DNA from: an uncultured Rhizobiaceae group bacterium
Lineage (GTDB): Bacteria; Pseudomonadota; Alphaproteobacteria; Rhizobiales; Rhizobiaceae
DNA: 12,006 nucleotides
Assembly: GCA_937944075.1 (NCBI GenBank)
Contig: CALDZZ010000110.1
Location: 1-12,006 of the forward strand
Direction of reading: 5' to 3'
Part shown: positions 1 to 6,953 of the stretch, in pieces
Position numbering within the stretch: position 1 is the first letter of the stretch
How the letters are laid out: each line of letters starts with the position of its first letter
Translations under genes and position numbers: made by a program
Notes under the pieces: model-generated
The model's database searches: none
Told to the model about the DNA's origin: nothing
The model's input: only the letters and a program-made list of their open reading frames with translations

Positions 1-394
1 ACTGGTCACAAAAAAACCTTGCAGCAAGTTCCATCACATCAAAAAGAGACTTTCGCTGTTCCTCGCGTTCCTGTTCACGCTTGTCCATGACCGGAACCTG
101 AAGCCCTGCCTGACTGGCTAGCAACTCAACCGCCTCATGAAAATGCAGCCCATCCAGTTCTGTTAAAAACCTGAAATGGTCCCCTGACGCCCCACAGCCA
201 AAACAATAATAGCGGCCTTTTCTGTCTTCACAGTGAAAGCTCGGGGTTTTTTCACCATGAAAAGGGCAATTGCCCCAAAAATCCCCCTTGGCAGCATTCG
301 TTTTCTTTTTGTCAAATTGAACGCGCTGCCCCACAACTTCGGAAATTCGAAGGCGGTCACGGATATCATCAAGGAAACGGTCAGGATAACGCAT
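1..394 (-). CDS. dnaG: DNA primase DnaG, N-terminal part (cut by window edge)
   Basis: DnaG makes the short RNA primers that start leading and lagging strand DNA synthesis, working with the replicative helicase. The reverse strand from the ATG at 394 reads MRYPDRFLDDIRDRLRISEV, the usual primase opening. It is followed by a CHC2-type zinc-binding domain: CPFHGEKTPSF at residues 43-53 and YCFGCGASGDHF at about 63-74, with C43, H46, C64 and C67 as the expected zinc ligands. 131 residues are visible. The TOPRIM catalytic core and the helicase-binding domain lie to the left of base 1. No strong Shine-Dalgarno stands before the ATG, but the protein start matches the family and no earlier start is needed. 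The gene diverges from the lipoprotein gene at 483 across 88 bp, so both promoters should lie there. Seen: motif and frame. Known: family function. Confidence 0.95.
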   Translation of the reverse strand, partial: MRYPDRFLDDIRDRLRISEVVGQRVQFDKKKTNAAKGDFWGNCPFHGEKTPSFHCEDRKGRYYCFGCGASGDHFRFLTELDGLHFHEAVELLASQAGLQVPVMDKREQEREEQRKSLFDVMELAARFFCDQ

Positions 395-482
395 AGATGG
401 GTTTTTACATATTATCTTTACGTTTTAAATTCATATTTTGTGTAACGAGATAAAAGCCAATCTGTATTTGGGGTATCTTTTA

Positions 483-983
483 ATGAAAACACACTCTGTA
501 ACACTCCTGTGCGCTGCCTTAGTTGGGCTTGCAGCCTGTTCCAGTGAAGAGCCTGAACAAAGGGCTATAACAGAAAACCTGCGGAAAGCCGGAACACCAA
601 TTTTTGGAACGTGGCAAATATCTGCCAACGGAACATGCAATCCTGCCATTAATGGAAAATCCGTATTTATTCACCAAGACAAGATTGATCAGGTATTGGC
701 CGGTAATAGGGAGAGCTTTCTGTCAGAAATGAAAATCTTCACTTCAAGCCAGTATTTAATGCTTGAAGGGATTTATGGACAGGCTCAGGATAATTACAAG
801 CGACAGCTTGCCTATTTTGACAAGGGTGACAATCTGGAGTTTGCTGGATATATCGTCGATAATAAGCTGATTACACGAAATGAAATTCTTGAAAGCTATA
901 ATTCAGACGGGAATGCAAAAAGCCGCATGTCTAATATGGATTTTGCCTATTGCAACCTTGAGCTTCCTCAGGATCCGGAATAA
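483..983 (+). CDS. predicted lipoprotein of unknown function, 166 aa
   Basis: I do not recognise a family. An in-frame ATG at 438 would add 15 residues, but the ATG at 483 places a textbook lipoprotein signal at the N-terminus: MKTH, a hydrophobic stretch, then the lipobox LAAC with the lipidated Cys at residue 19. Serines follow the Cys, which under the usual Lol rule favours the outer membrane. The mature part (about 148 aa) is soluble, with two cysteines, C52 and C157, that could form a disulfide. A GTW motif at residues 42-44 near the start of the mature domain recalls the first strand of lipocalin-like barrels, but this is only a hint. The gene lies alone, divergent from dnaG and ending 16 bp before the convergent transporter gene. 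The upstream Shine-Dalgarno is weak. Confidence is high for a real exported lipoprotein; function is unknown. Confidence 0.82.
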   Translation: MKTHSVTLLCAALVGLAACSSEEPEQRAITENLRKAGTPIFGTWQISANGTCNPAINGKSVFIHQDKIDQVLAGNRESFLSEMKIFTSSQYLMLEGIYGQAQDNYKRQLAYFDKGDNLEFAGYIVDNKLITRNEILESYNSDGNAKSRMSNMDFAYCNLELPQDPE

Positions 984-999
984 AGCCTGATTAAAAGTC

Positions 1000-1890
1000 T
1001 TATGTTCGATTATCAGTAGCCGCATTTGTAACTTCCTGCTGGCCACCCAGGGTTTGCAGGATAACCGCACCCAACACGACAGCCCCTCCGACAAGCGTGT
1101 TAAAGCTGGCACCCTCGCCTAAAAACAGCCATACCCAAATCGGCCCTGTCACACTTTCTATCAATACAAGAATACTGACCTCTGATGCCGGCAAATAGCT
1201 TGCTGCCCAGGTAACAAAGGCAATACCCAGGCCGATTGTGAATGCTCCCATGAAAAGACTGAGCCCCAGGTCCCAGGCGCCAATCATGAGTCCTGAACCA
1301 ATGGAGAATGCCACAACCGCGTTCAGGATACAGGCGACGACCCCTCCCAGAAACGTACCACCCAAGGCATCCTGCTTTTGCGTATAGCGAATGACCACAA
1401 GCATTGAGGCAAAACAAAAAGCTGAAACAAGTGCATAAAGATTTCCCAATATGCCCCCTGTATCCAGTCCGTCCTTAACCATCAGTCCAACACCCAAAAC
1501 AGCAAGCGCAAGCGAGAGGTAAGTTACCTTGCCGGGTTCTTCTCCGATGAAAATCCAGGCAAGAACAGCCGAAAAGATTGGTGCGGAAGACAGAATGAAA
1601 AGCGCACTGGCGATCGTAGTGTTCAGCAGCGCATAAACATAAAAGCTGAAAGCGATGCCAAGCAACAATCCGATGACACCATCCCAGCGGTCAAAAGAGC
1701 GCAAGAATTCACTCGCGCCAACCTTGCGGCGCAGGCAGGCGATAATCATCACCATCAATGAAAGTGCCAATGAACGATAGACCAGAATTTGAAACCCGTC
1801 AGCCGACTCAATCAGCCGCAGAATCAGCCCCACCATGCCCATAAGAACGCCACCGGTCAGAACAAGGGTTATAGCCTGTGGACGTGTCAC
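1000..1890 (-). CDS. DMT superfamily transporter, EamA type
   Basis: This is an inner-membrane permease of the drug/metabolite transporter superfamily. At 296 aa it has the length of the 10-helix EamA proteins, with two repeated EamA halves at about residues 6-136 and 147-281. Typical signs are the hydrophobic helices throughout, ALFILSSAPIFSAVLAWIFIGEE closing the first half, and the parallel ESVTGPIWVWLFLGEGAS in the second. Substrate cannot be read from sequence; relatives export amino acids, metabolites or drugs. The start codon is GTG at 1890: a stop codon lies immediately upstream in frame, and AAGG sits seven bases before the GTG. The gene begins 49 bp after the end of yqeY on the same strand, so the two may share a transcript. 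It converges with the lipoprotein gene with only 16 bp between, and no clear hairpin terminator is visible there. Confidence 0.92.
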   Translation of the reverse strand: MTRPQAITLVLTGGVLMGMVGLILRLIESADGFQILVYRSLALSLMVMIIACLRRKVGASEFLRSFDRWDGVIGLLLGIAFSFYVYALLNTTIASALFILSSAPIFSAVLAWIFIGEEPGKVTYLSLALAVLGVGLMVKDGLDTGGILGNLYALVSAFCFASMLVVIRYTQKQDALGGTFLGGVVACILNAVVAFSIGSGLMIGAWDLGLSLFMGAFTIGLGIAFVTWAASYLPASEVSILVLIESVTGPIWVWLFLGEGASFNTLVGGAVVLGAVILQTLGGQQEVTNAATDNRT

Positions 1891-1939
1891 CTAAGAACCT
1901 TTTTGTCAGAAACCAGGTAGAGAAACAAACACAGCTTCC

Positions 1940-2392
1940 TCACCCGCCCAGTCTGCCCTTTACCATGCCGCCAACCTGCCCCATGTCGAGTTGCCCTCTG
2001 TAGCGTTCTTTCAAAATTCCCATGACCTTACCCATGTCACGCAGACTTTCTGCCCCAGTCTCTGCAATCGCCTCTGAAACTGCAGCCTCTGCTTCCTCGG
2101 CTGACAATTGTTTGGGCATAAAACCACGAATGATTTCCATCTCTTCGAGTTCCTGCGCCTCAAGTTCAGCTCTGCCACCTTCCCTGTACATCTTGGAACT
2201 TTCCTCACGCTGCTTTATCATTTTGGCAAGGATATCAAGAACCTCTTCATCATCTGCCTTGTCTTTTCCCTTGCCACGAAGGGCAATATCACGCTCCTGA
2301 ATGGCAGCATTCACAAGACGCAAGGTGGAAAGGCGCTTGGTTTCCTTGTCCCTCATTGCCTGTTTGATTGCATCATTGATTTTGGTACGCAT
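1940..2392 (-). CDS. yqeY: GatB/YqeY domain protein
   Basis: This 150-residue protein has the usual length of the stand-alone YqeY family. It opens MRTKINDAIKQAMRDKETKRLSTLRL, has a charged helical middle (KMIKQREESSKMYREGGR, about residues 57-74), the family signature EIIRGFMPKQLS at 87-98, and a C-terminal helical segment ending in MGQVGGMVKGRL. YqeY resembles the tail domain of the GatB subunit of tRNA-dependent amidotransferase, which contacts tRNA. The cellular role of the free-standing protein is not settled; a tRNA-related job is an inference. The ATG at 2392 is preceded by GAGGG. It is divergent from carA across 227 bp and lies upstream of the EamA transporter on the same strand. The closeness of dnaG, yqeY and carA is common in alphaproteobacteria and supports both the call and the organism assignment. 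Confidence 0.93.
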   Translation of the reverse strand: MRTKINDAIKQAMRDKETKRLSTLRLVNAAIQERDIALRGKGKDKADDEEVLDILAKMIKQREESSKMYREGGRAELEAQELEEMEIIRGFMPKQLSAEEAEAAVSEAIAETGAESLRDMGKVMGILKERYRGQLDMGQVGGMVKGRLGG

Positions 2393-2506
2393 AATAGCCC
2401 TCGTTTTGTTGTGTAGTGGAAGGTAACGCTATTCAGGATTTCAATCAATAGTGGAAAGATCGTGTAAGATATTGTTTTAACTATATTTTATATATTTGAC
2501 CTTCTG

Positions 2507-2535
2507 TTGACCCTCCCTGCACTATCGACTATTTT
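2507..2535 (+). promoter_or_regulatory. predicted sigma70-type promoter of carA
   Basis: TTGACC at 2507-2512 and TATTTT at 2530-2535 are separated by exactly 17 bases, a good match to the housekeeping promoter layout. Transcription would begin near 2542 and give a leader of about 78 nt before the carA ATG at 2620. A second TTGACC lies at 2496-2501, eleven bases upstream, but has only a poor -10 partner. This is a sequence match only. Confidence 0.55.
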
Positions 2536-2569
2536 GCAAATTCAGCCACACAATTAAATACTGCCGATT

Positions 2570-2585
2570 CCATGCTTTTGCATGG
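2570..2585 (+). promoter_or_regulatory. small hairpin in the carA leader
   Basis: The sequence CCATGC TTTT GCATGG is a perfect 6-bp inverted repeat with a four-base loop. It lies inside the predicted carA leader, 34 bases before the start codon. It contains an in-frame ATG at 2572 that could be mistaken for the carA start. No T-run follows, so it is not a terminator. A regulatory role is only inferred. Confidence 0.4.
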
Positions 2586-2593
2586 CGCTGAAC

Positions 2594-2607
2594 TGCACGC
2601 AGGTGCA
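2594..2607 (+). promoter_or_regulatory. second small hairpin in the carA leader
   Basis: TGCAC at 2594-2598 pairs with GTGCA at 2603-2607 around the loop GCAG. The 3' arm touches the AAGGA ribosome binding site that begins at 2607, and the ATG follows at 2620. Folding could therefore affect ribosome access, but the stem is short and the effect is speculative. Confidence 0.35.
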
Positions 2608-2619
2608 AGGATAACCACG

Positions 2620-3822
2620 ATGACAACAAACACGCCAACCTGGACAACTCAAAAACCAACCGCCGTAATCGTTCTGGCAGATGGGACAATCATTGAAGGA
2701 CAGGGGTGTGGGGCAACCGGTGTCGTGCAAGCTGAAATCTGCTTTAATACGGCAATTACAGGCTATCAGGAAATTCTGACGGACCCCTCCTATGCTGGTC
2801 AGGTGGTAACCTTCACGTTCCCTCATATCGGCAATGTTGGTGCAAATGAAGAAGACGTCGAAATGCTCGAGGCCGGCAAGTCAGACGGCGCTGTAGGTGC
2901 CGTTTTCAAGGCTGAAATTACAACCCCTTCCAACTATCGCTCAAGCCAGCATCTCAACGAGTGGTTAAAGGCACGCAACATCATTGCCATGTCAGGAGTG
3001 GATACAAGAGCGTTGACAAATCTCATTCGCGAAAAGGGTCTGGCAAACTGTGTGATTGCCCACTCCGAAGATGGCAAGTTTGATTTTGATGCGTTGAAAA
3101 AACAGGCCATTGAATGGTCTGGTCTGGAAGGTCTTGATCTGGCTAAAACCGTTGGGCATGGCCTTTCCAATCCATGGTCCGAAAAACCCTGGGTCTGGGA
3201 TGAGGGTTATGAAAACGCTTCTGGGCATGACTACCATATCGTCGCAATCGACTTCGGGGTTAAACGCAATATCCTGCGTCTGATGGCAGGGCTTGGATGC
3301 AAGATTACCATTGTTCCGGCAACCTCCACCGCAGAAGAAGTTCTGGCACACAAACCTGATGGCGTTTTCCTTTCCAATGGCCCGGGTGATCCGGCAGCAA
3401 CAGGTGAATATTCTGTCAAAACCATTCAGGATATTTTGAAAACAGACATTCCGGTATTCGGAATTTGTCTTGGGCACCAGATGCTCGCCCTGGCACTGGG
3501 TGCAAAAACCACCAAAATGCATCAGGGGCATCATGGTGCAAATCACCCGGTCAAGGATCATACCACAGACAAGGTTGAAATTGTCTCCATGAACCATGGC
3601 TTTGCAGTTGATTCCAAATCGCTGCCAAAAGGCGTTAAAGAAACCCATGTATCCTTGTTTGATGGCACAAATTGCGGACTGGCAGTTGAGGGAAAACCCG
3701 TGTTTTCAGTCCAGCACCACCCGGAAGCCTCCCCCGGCCCCCAAGACAGCCATTATCTCTTCAAGCGTTTCCTGAATCTCATCAAGGAAAGCAAGGGTGA
3801 AGAACTGGTAAATGAATTCTAA
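2620..3822 (+). CDS. carA: carbamoyl phosphate synthetase small (glutaminase) subunit CarA
   Basis: CarA hydrolyses glutamine and channels ammonia to CarB for carbamoyl phosphate synthesis, at the head of the pyrimidine and arginine pathways, in the cytoplasm. The 400-residue product has the N-terminal CarA domain (about residues 14-150, including FNTAITGYQEILTDPSYAGQ at 42-61) and a C-terminal class I glutamine amidotransferase domain (about 205-392). The catalytic triad is visible: C283 in GICLGHQM, then H367 and E369 in QHHPEASPGP. Oxyanion-type NGPGDP is at 253-258. An ATG at 2572 would add 16 residues, but the ATG at 2620 is preceded by AAGGA at good distance and gives the family length. 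Unlike the carAB operon of enterics, carB is not next to it but begins about 3.9 kb downstream. The region before the gene is divergent with yqeY. Confidence 0.97.
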   Translation: MTTNTPTWTTQKPTAVIVLADGTIIEGQGCGATGVVQAEICFNTAITGYQEILTDPSYAGQVVTFTFPHIGNVGANEEDVEMLEAGKSDGAVGAVFKAEITTPSNYRSSQHLNEWLKARNIIAMSGVDTRALTNLIREKGLANCVIAHSEDGKFDFDALKKQAIEWSGLEGLDLAKTVGHGLSNPWSEKPWVWDEGYENASGHDYHIVAIDFGVKRNILRLMAGLGCKITIVPATSTAEEVLAHKPDGVFLSNGPGDPAATGEYSVKTIQDILKTDIPVFGICLGHQMLALALGAKTTKMHQGHHGANHPVKDHTTDKVEIVSMNHGFAVDSKSLPKGVKETHVSLFDGTNCGLAVEGKPVFSVQHHPEASPGPQDSHYLFKRFLNLIKESKGEELVNEF

Positions 3823-3835
3823 ATTGTGACTCACA

Positions 3836-3870
3836 TTTATTTGTATCGAAGTCATTCGTAATTAAATAAA
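3836..3870 (+). other. AT-rich imperfect inverted repeat after carA
   Basis: TTTATTT at 3836-3842 is complementary to AAATAAA at 3864-3870, with a shorter CGAA/TTCG pair inside. It is followed by TTTTACTTT. It starts 13 bases after the carA stop and might act as a weak terminator, but internal mismatches and low GC make that doubtful. An 11-base palindrome, TGTGA-C-TCACA, lies just before it at 3825-3835. Confidence 0.25.
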
Positions 3871-3934
3871 TTTTACTTTAATTCCGACATAATCGTCTTA
3901 CATAGCAATGTGTAGACAGTTTAAGGAAAGAACA

Positions 3935-4135
3935 ATGACATTCGCCAAGGATACAAGTTTGCAACAAAACCAGTTTGTAAAACTGCGCAAAGGATTATTC
4001 GCAATTGCTTCGCGTCAGACAAGTTCAGTATTATCCTTTGAAACCTGCGCAGCTGAGCAGATTGCAGAAAACGTTGCTGCTCCCAGCGAAATCGGCAAGC
4101 CTAAATGTGCAGCAAAAGCAACCATAGCGCTCTAG
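3935..4135 (+). CDS. small uncharacterised protein, 66 aa
   Basis: I do not recognise this protein. The case for a real gene is the strong AAGGAAAG Shine-Dalgarno at 3923-3930, four bases before the ATG at 3935, and an AT-rich upstream stretch with a CATAAT element at 3888-3893 that could be a -10. An in-frame ATG at 3908 has no ribosome binding site and is less likely. The 66 residues begin MTFAKDTSLQQNQF, have a basic, partly hydrophobic middle (VKLRKGLFAIASRQ, 15-28) that could form an amphipathic helix, and two cysteines, C38 and C58, in an Ala-rich C-terminal half. There is no clear signal peptide or membrane segment. It lies between carA and the convergent metallopeptidase gene, whose stop is 47 bp away. 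It could be a lineage-specific small protein; chance ORF is the alternative. Confidence 0.5.
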   Translation: MTFAKDTSLQQNQFVKLRKGLFAIASRQTSSVLSFETCAAEQIAENVAAPSEIGKPKCAAKATIAL

Positions 4136-4182
4136 GCAGTATCTGGGCATAGCACCTAAAACAGATTTAAAAAAATACGCCT

Positions 4183-5115
4183 TTAAAGCTTTCTGGCATT
4201 AAAGGTATCGCATGATTCTATTCGCCCGGATTCAAAGCCCCTGCGGAACCAGAAACGACGCTGCTCCGAAGTACCGTGGTTAAAGCTTTCAGGCACAACA
4301 TAGCCTTGGGTGCGTTTTTGAATTGCGTCATCACCAATCTGGTTGGCTGCAACAAGTGCCTCTTCCAGGTCTCCAGGCTCAAGCCACCCTTCCCGGTTTA
4401 CATAATGCCCCCAGACGCCTGCAAAACAATCCGCCTGCAGCTCGACTTTCACAGATTCCTTGTTGAATTGCGCCTTGCCCATTGAGCGGCGCATTTTGTT
4501 AAATTGCGGCAAAACACCAATTACATTTTGCACATGGTGACCAACTTCATGCGCCAGAACATAAGCCTGTGCAAAATCACCACCTGCGCCAAACTTCTGC
4601 TCAAGCTCGCGGTAAAATGAAAGATCGATATATATTTCACTGTCTCCAGGACAATAAAAAGGCCCTGAAGCTGAAGAAGCCAATCCGCAGGCAGAGCGTA
4701 TTTGCTGCGTGAAAAGATTGAGTTCAGGCTTTGGATATTGCTTGCCATAACTTGCAAATATGGTTGTCCAGACCTGCTCGGTAGAACCAAGAATGGTTTG
4801 CACAAAGCTTTTCATCTCATCATTACTGTATTGTGTGCGTGGTGCCTGTTGTCTTTGTGGTGTTTGCATTTGCGGAGATAAACCACCGCCCAAACTGCCA
4901 CCCAGACCGCCACCCAACAGTTTTAGCGGATTAATACCCAGAACCATCAAAACAATGCCAATGATAATCATGGTGCCAATGCCCATGCCACCGCTTCCAC
5001 GTCTTCCACCGATTGGCAGGCTTCTGCGCCCTCCACCGGGGAAACCGAACCCACCACCACTTTGTCCTCTAGCATCATTTACGTTGCCACTTCTGTTACG
5101 GCCTTTCCAGCGCAT
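4183..5115 (-). CDS. neutral zinc metallopeptidase, YpfJ family, membrane-anchored
   Basis: The 310-residue protein belongs to the putative neutral zinc metallopeptidases related to E. coli YpfJ. It opens with MRWKGRNRSGN, a family-typical start, followed by a Gly/Arg-rich stretch (about 20-43), one membrane helix (about 44-61) and a Gly-rich linker. The catalytic domain holds the HEXXH motif as HEVGHH at 189-194, where H189 and H193 bind zinc and E190 is the catalytic base. The ELQADCFAGVW segment at 225-235 likely supplies the third ligand, and the C-terminal HGTSEQRRFWFRRGFESG (280-297) is highly characteristic. C143 and C155 could pair. Substrates of the family are unknown. The ATG at 5115 has GGAG seven bases upstream. 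The DUF11 gene ends 77 bp upstream on the same strand, so joint transcription is possible. Topology suggests that the catalytic domain faces the periplasm, an inference. Confidence 0.93.
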   Translation of the reverse strand: MRWKGRNRSGNVNDARGQSGGGFGFPGGGRRSLPIGGRRGSGGMGIGTMIIIGIVLMVLGINPLKLLGGGLGGSLGGGLSPQMQTPQRQQAPRTQYSNDEMKSFVQTILGSTEQVWTTIFASYGKQYPKPELNLFTQQIRSACGLASSASGPFYCPGDSEIYIDLSFYRELEQKFGAGGDFAQAYVLAHEVGHHVQNVIGVLPQFNKMRRSMGKAQFNKESVKVELQADCFAGVWGHYVNREGWLEPGDLEEALVAANQIGDDAIQKRTQGYVVPESFNHGTSEQRRFWFRRGFESGRIESCDTFNARKL

Positions 5116-5192
5116 CCCTTAACTCCAGAATAGATATTTTTATGGAAACTAGCCAATTACCAAGCGTAATGCAAAGCAGAATTTTCAATATG

Positions 5193-6812
5193 CTATTGCA
5201 GCGTATCGACATCCGTTTGTGTGACCACATAAGTTGAAGTGAAAGTCACTTGATCACCCGGGGCAAGCCTGTCCCATATCCCGTCAACTGTGGCATCAGT
5301 TGAATCATTGGCAATACCATTATCCGCACTCAGGGTTTCATTACCGGGAACCGGAGCTGGGTTGCTGCCATTATGCACATCGTTGAGTTGAATGTTTGAA
5401 ATGGACTGATTGCCGGTATTTGAAACAACATAGGTATAGGTAATACTGACACCTGCCGGAACATTCGTATCTGAGCTTGCGGTCTTTGTGACTGTAATGG
5501 ATGGGTTTGGTGGCAAAATGATAGTGGTTGAAAGAGCTTTCTGATTTGCAAACCCTTCACTCACGAACTGGTCTGTTGTGACCGAAACATTATTCACAAG
5601 ATTTGCACCAGCCGAAATCTCTGCAAACGTGGGAGTATAGCTGACGGTATAAGTCCAGATCTCACCTACCTCAAGAATATTATCAGCTGTCAGGCTTTCA
5701 GTCGGGCCGGAAACAGTGCCTGTAGATCCATTCGGCAAAATATCTTCAACAACAACCCCTGTTTGATTAATCCGGCCTGTATTTTCAATTTCAATCTCGT
5801 AATTGAGCGTGAGCGGCTCTGCAATTTCAGGCAAGTCCACACTTTTGCCGACTGTAAAAACAGGCAACCTGCGAACAACGAAATAATCCACAGGTTCTGT
5901 TGTGTGAGTTCGGCTTGTATCGCCTGCAACAGTCTCTTCCTCAATGGCTACCCCCAAGGTGCTTCCGGAAACCGGGCTGGCACCATAGGTCACAGCCCAG
6001 CCACCTTGTCCCCCATCTTCACCAGCCTGCGTAACAACAGCAAACTCGGCATCCCCTGAAAGGGTGTAATTATAAGGTGGATTGTTTCCCACACCTGCAA
6101 CATTATCCGGCCCGCGCTGAGCAGAATAGGCAATATCATCATACGTTCCGTTGCCTGCCTCAATCACTATAACACCTAATGTCTCATTATTTCTCGTGCC
6201 ATTGATCTGGCCTATGTGTTTGGTGACACAGATCCCGTCGGAAAAGCCTGAAAAAAATGCAGGGTTGCCGCGCGCTTCACAGTCATTGGCATGAAACACA
6301 CTGGCATTTGCATCATTGAAGGTAATTACCTGTCCAAGGGCAATCGGGTTTGTAAAACCCGAAAAAGAGCCCGACATATTTTGCATCGTTGCAATGGAGG
6401 CATTGTTGAAGCCAAAACTGGTGCTCAGGCCATGGGTTGCTGTAGATAATACGGTTCTTGCCTCTATACGCCTGCCATCAGGCAGCAGGTTTACTCCGGC
6501 ATTTGCAATAATGCAGGAAACCGTTCCAGGGGTCACGACAGAGGAATTTTCAAATTGCTGGATGCGAACTTGCATCCAGCTGCTACTCAGTGCGTTAATT
6601 CTAACAACGACCGGCGGATCGGAAGCTGTTGGCAAGGTATAGGAACATACTGGAACCGGATTAGTGTAGGAGTTTTCAAACGTCACGGTTTGAAATGAAG
6701 CGCCAACATTTGGAATCGCAATGGTTTCAACGCTGGAAGAAAGCGTAAACGCATGCGAAGAAACAGTGCTGATCAGATTGCAAAACGCAAATAAGCATAG
6801 TCTCTTTATCAT
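5193..6812 (-). CDS. secreted DUF11-repeat surface protein, C-terminus ends inside the last repeat
   Basis: The 539-residue protein has a Sec signal peptide (about 1-21, cleavage likely after SSHA) and a long beta-rich, Asn/Thr/Ser-rich body. Residues 40-120, 150-220 and 255-315 look like related beta modules. They share features such as NPV near the start, VRI and a closing IEAG or DYFVV, and resemble bacterial surface modules seen beside H-type lectin-like domains; this is an inference. Two DUF11 repeats follow: about 317-430 (ENTGRINQTGVVVEDILP, later SYTPTFAEISAGANLVNNVSV) and 437-539 (SNTGNQSISNIQLNDV). The second stops at TYVVTQTDVDTLQ and a TAG, where the first continues into the LVNNVSV strand. 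No anchor, autotransporter barrel or sorting signal is visible. Proteins of this kind are usually envelope or extracellular adhesin-like. The start ATG at 6812 has only a weak GGGCGG upstream. Confidence 0.85.
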   Translation of the reverse strand: MIKRLCLFAFCNLISTVSSHAFTLSSSVETIAIPNVGASFQTVTFENSYTNPVPVCSYTLPTASDPPVVVRINALSSSWMQVRIQQFENSSVVTPGTVSCIIANAGVNLLPDGRRIEARTVLSTATHGLSTSFGFNNASIATMQNMSGSFSGFTNPIALGQVITFNDANASVFHANDCEARGNPAFFSGFSDGICVTKHIGQINGTRNNETLGVIVIEAGNGTYDDIAYSAQRGPDNVAGVGNNPPYNYTLSGDAEFAVVTQAGEDGGQGGWAVTYGASPVSGSTLGVAIEEETVAGDTSRTHTTEPVDYFVVRRLPVFTVGKSVDLPEIAEPLTLNYEIEIENTGRINQTGVVVEDILPNGSTGTVSGPTESLTADNILEVGEIWTYTVSYTPTFAEISAGANLVNNVSVTTDQFVSEGFANQKALSTTIILPPNPSITVTKTASSDTNVPAGVSITYTYVVSNTGNQSISNIQLNDVHNGSNPAPVPGNETLSADNGIANDSTDATVDGIWDRLAPGDQVTFTSTYVVTQTDVDTLQ

Positions 6813-6905
6813 CCGCCCAATATCCGAAAACTTAATATAACAAAAAGTTGCTTAAGTAACGCAGCGTAACATGATAACTCTTTTGTTCAAAGGACAAGTT
6901 TTCTT

Positions 6906-6925
6906 ATCAACAATGACTTGTTGAT
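6906..6925. repeat. 7-bp inverted repeat upstream of the DUF11 gene
   Basis: ATCAACA and TGTTGAT flank a six-base spacer. The element lies about 95 bp upstream of the DUF11 protein start and 29 bp after the PCuAC stop. The overlapping arms ACAAGT (6894-6899) and ACTTGT (6916-6921) could form an alternative structure. There is no T-run on either side, so it may be a protein-binding site or a weak processing or termination structure. Confidence 0.35.
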
Positions 6926-6953
6926 GAAAAAGCTGCCAGAACCTCTCCCACGC

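Noticed and set aside
2572..2619. Longer CarA starting at the ATG in the first leader hairpin
   Set aside because: No ribosome binding site, extra residues absent from the family start, and a better ATG with AAGGA at 2620.
2992..3648. 218-codon leftward ORF inside carA
   Set aside because: Antisense shadow of a conserved gene, with no family features or ribosome binding site.
3825..3835. TGTGA-C-TCACA palindrome as a CRP-type site
   Set aside because: CRP sites need six bases between the half sites; here there is one, and it lies after carA instead of before a gene.
4760..5122. Proline-rich ORF antisense to the metallopeptidase
   Set aside because: The prolines mirror the Gly-rich linker codons on the other strand; it is a shadow frame.
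6906..6925. Hairpin as terminator of the PCuAC gene
   Set aside because: The stem is AT-rich and neither strand shows a following T-run.
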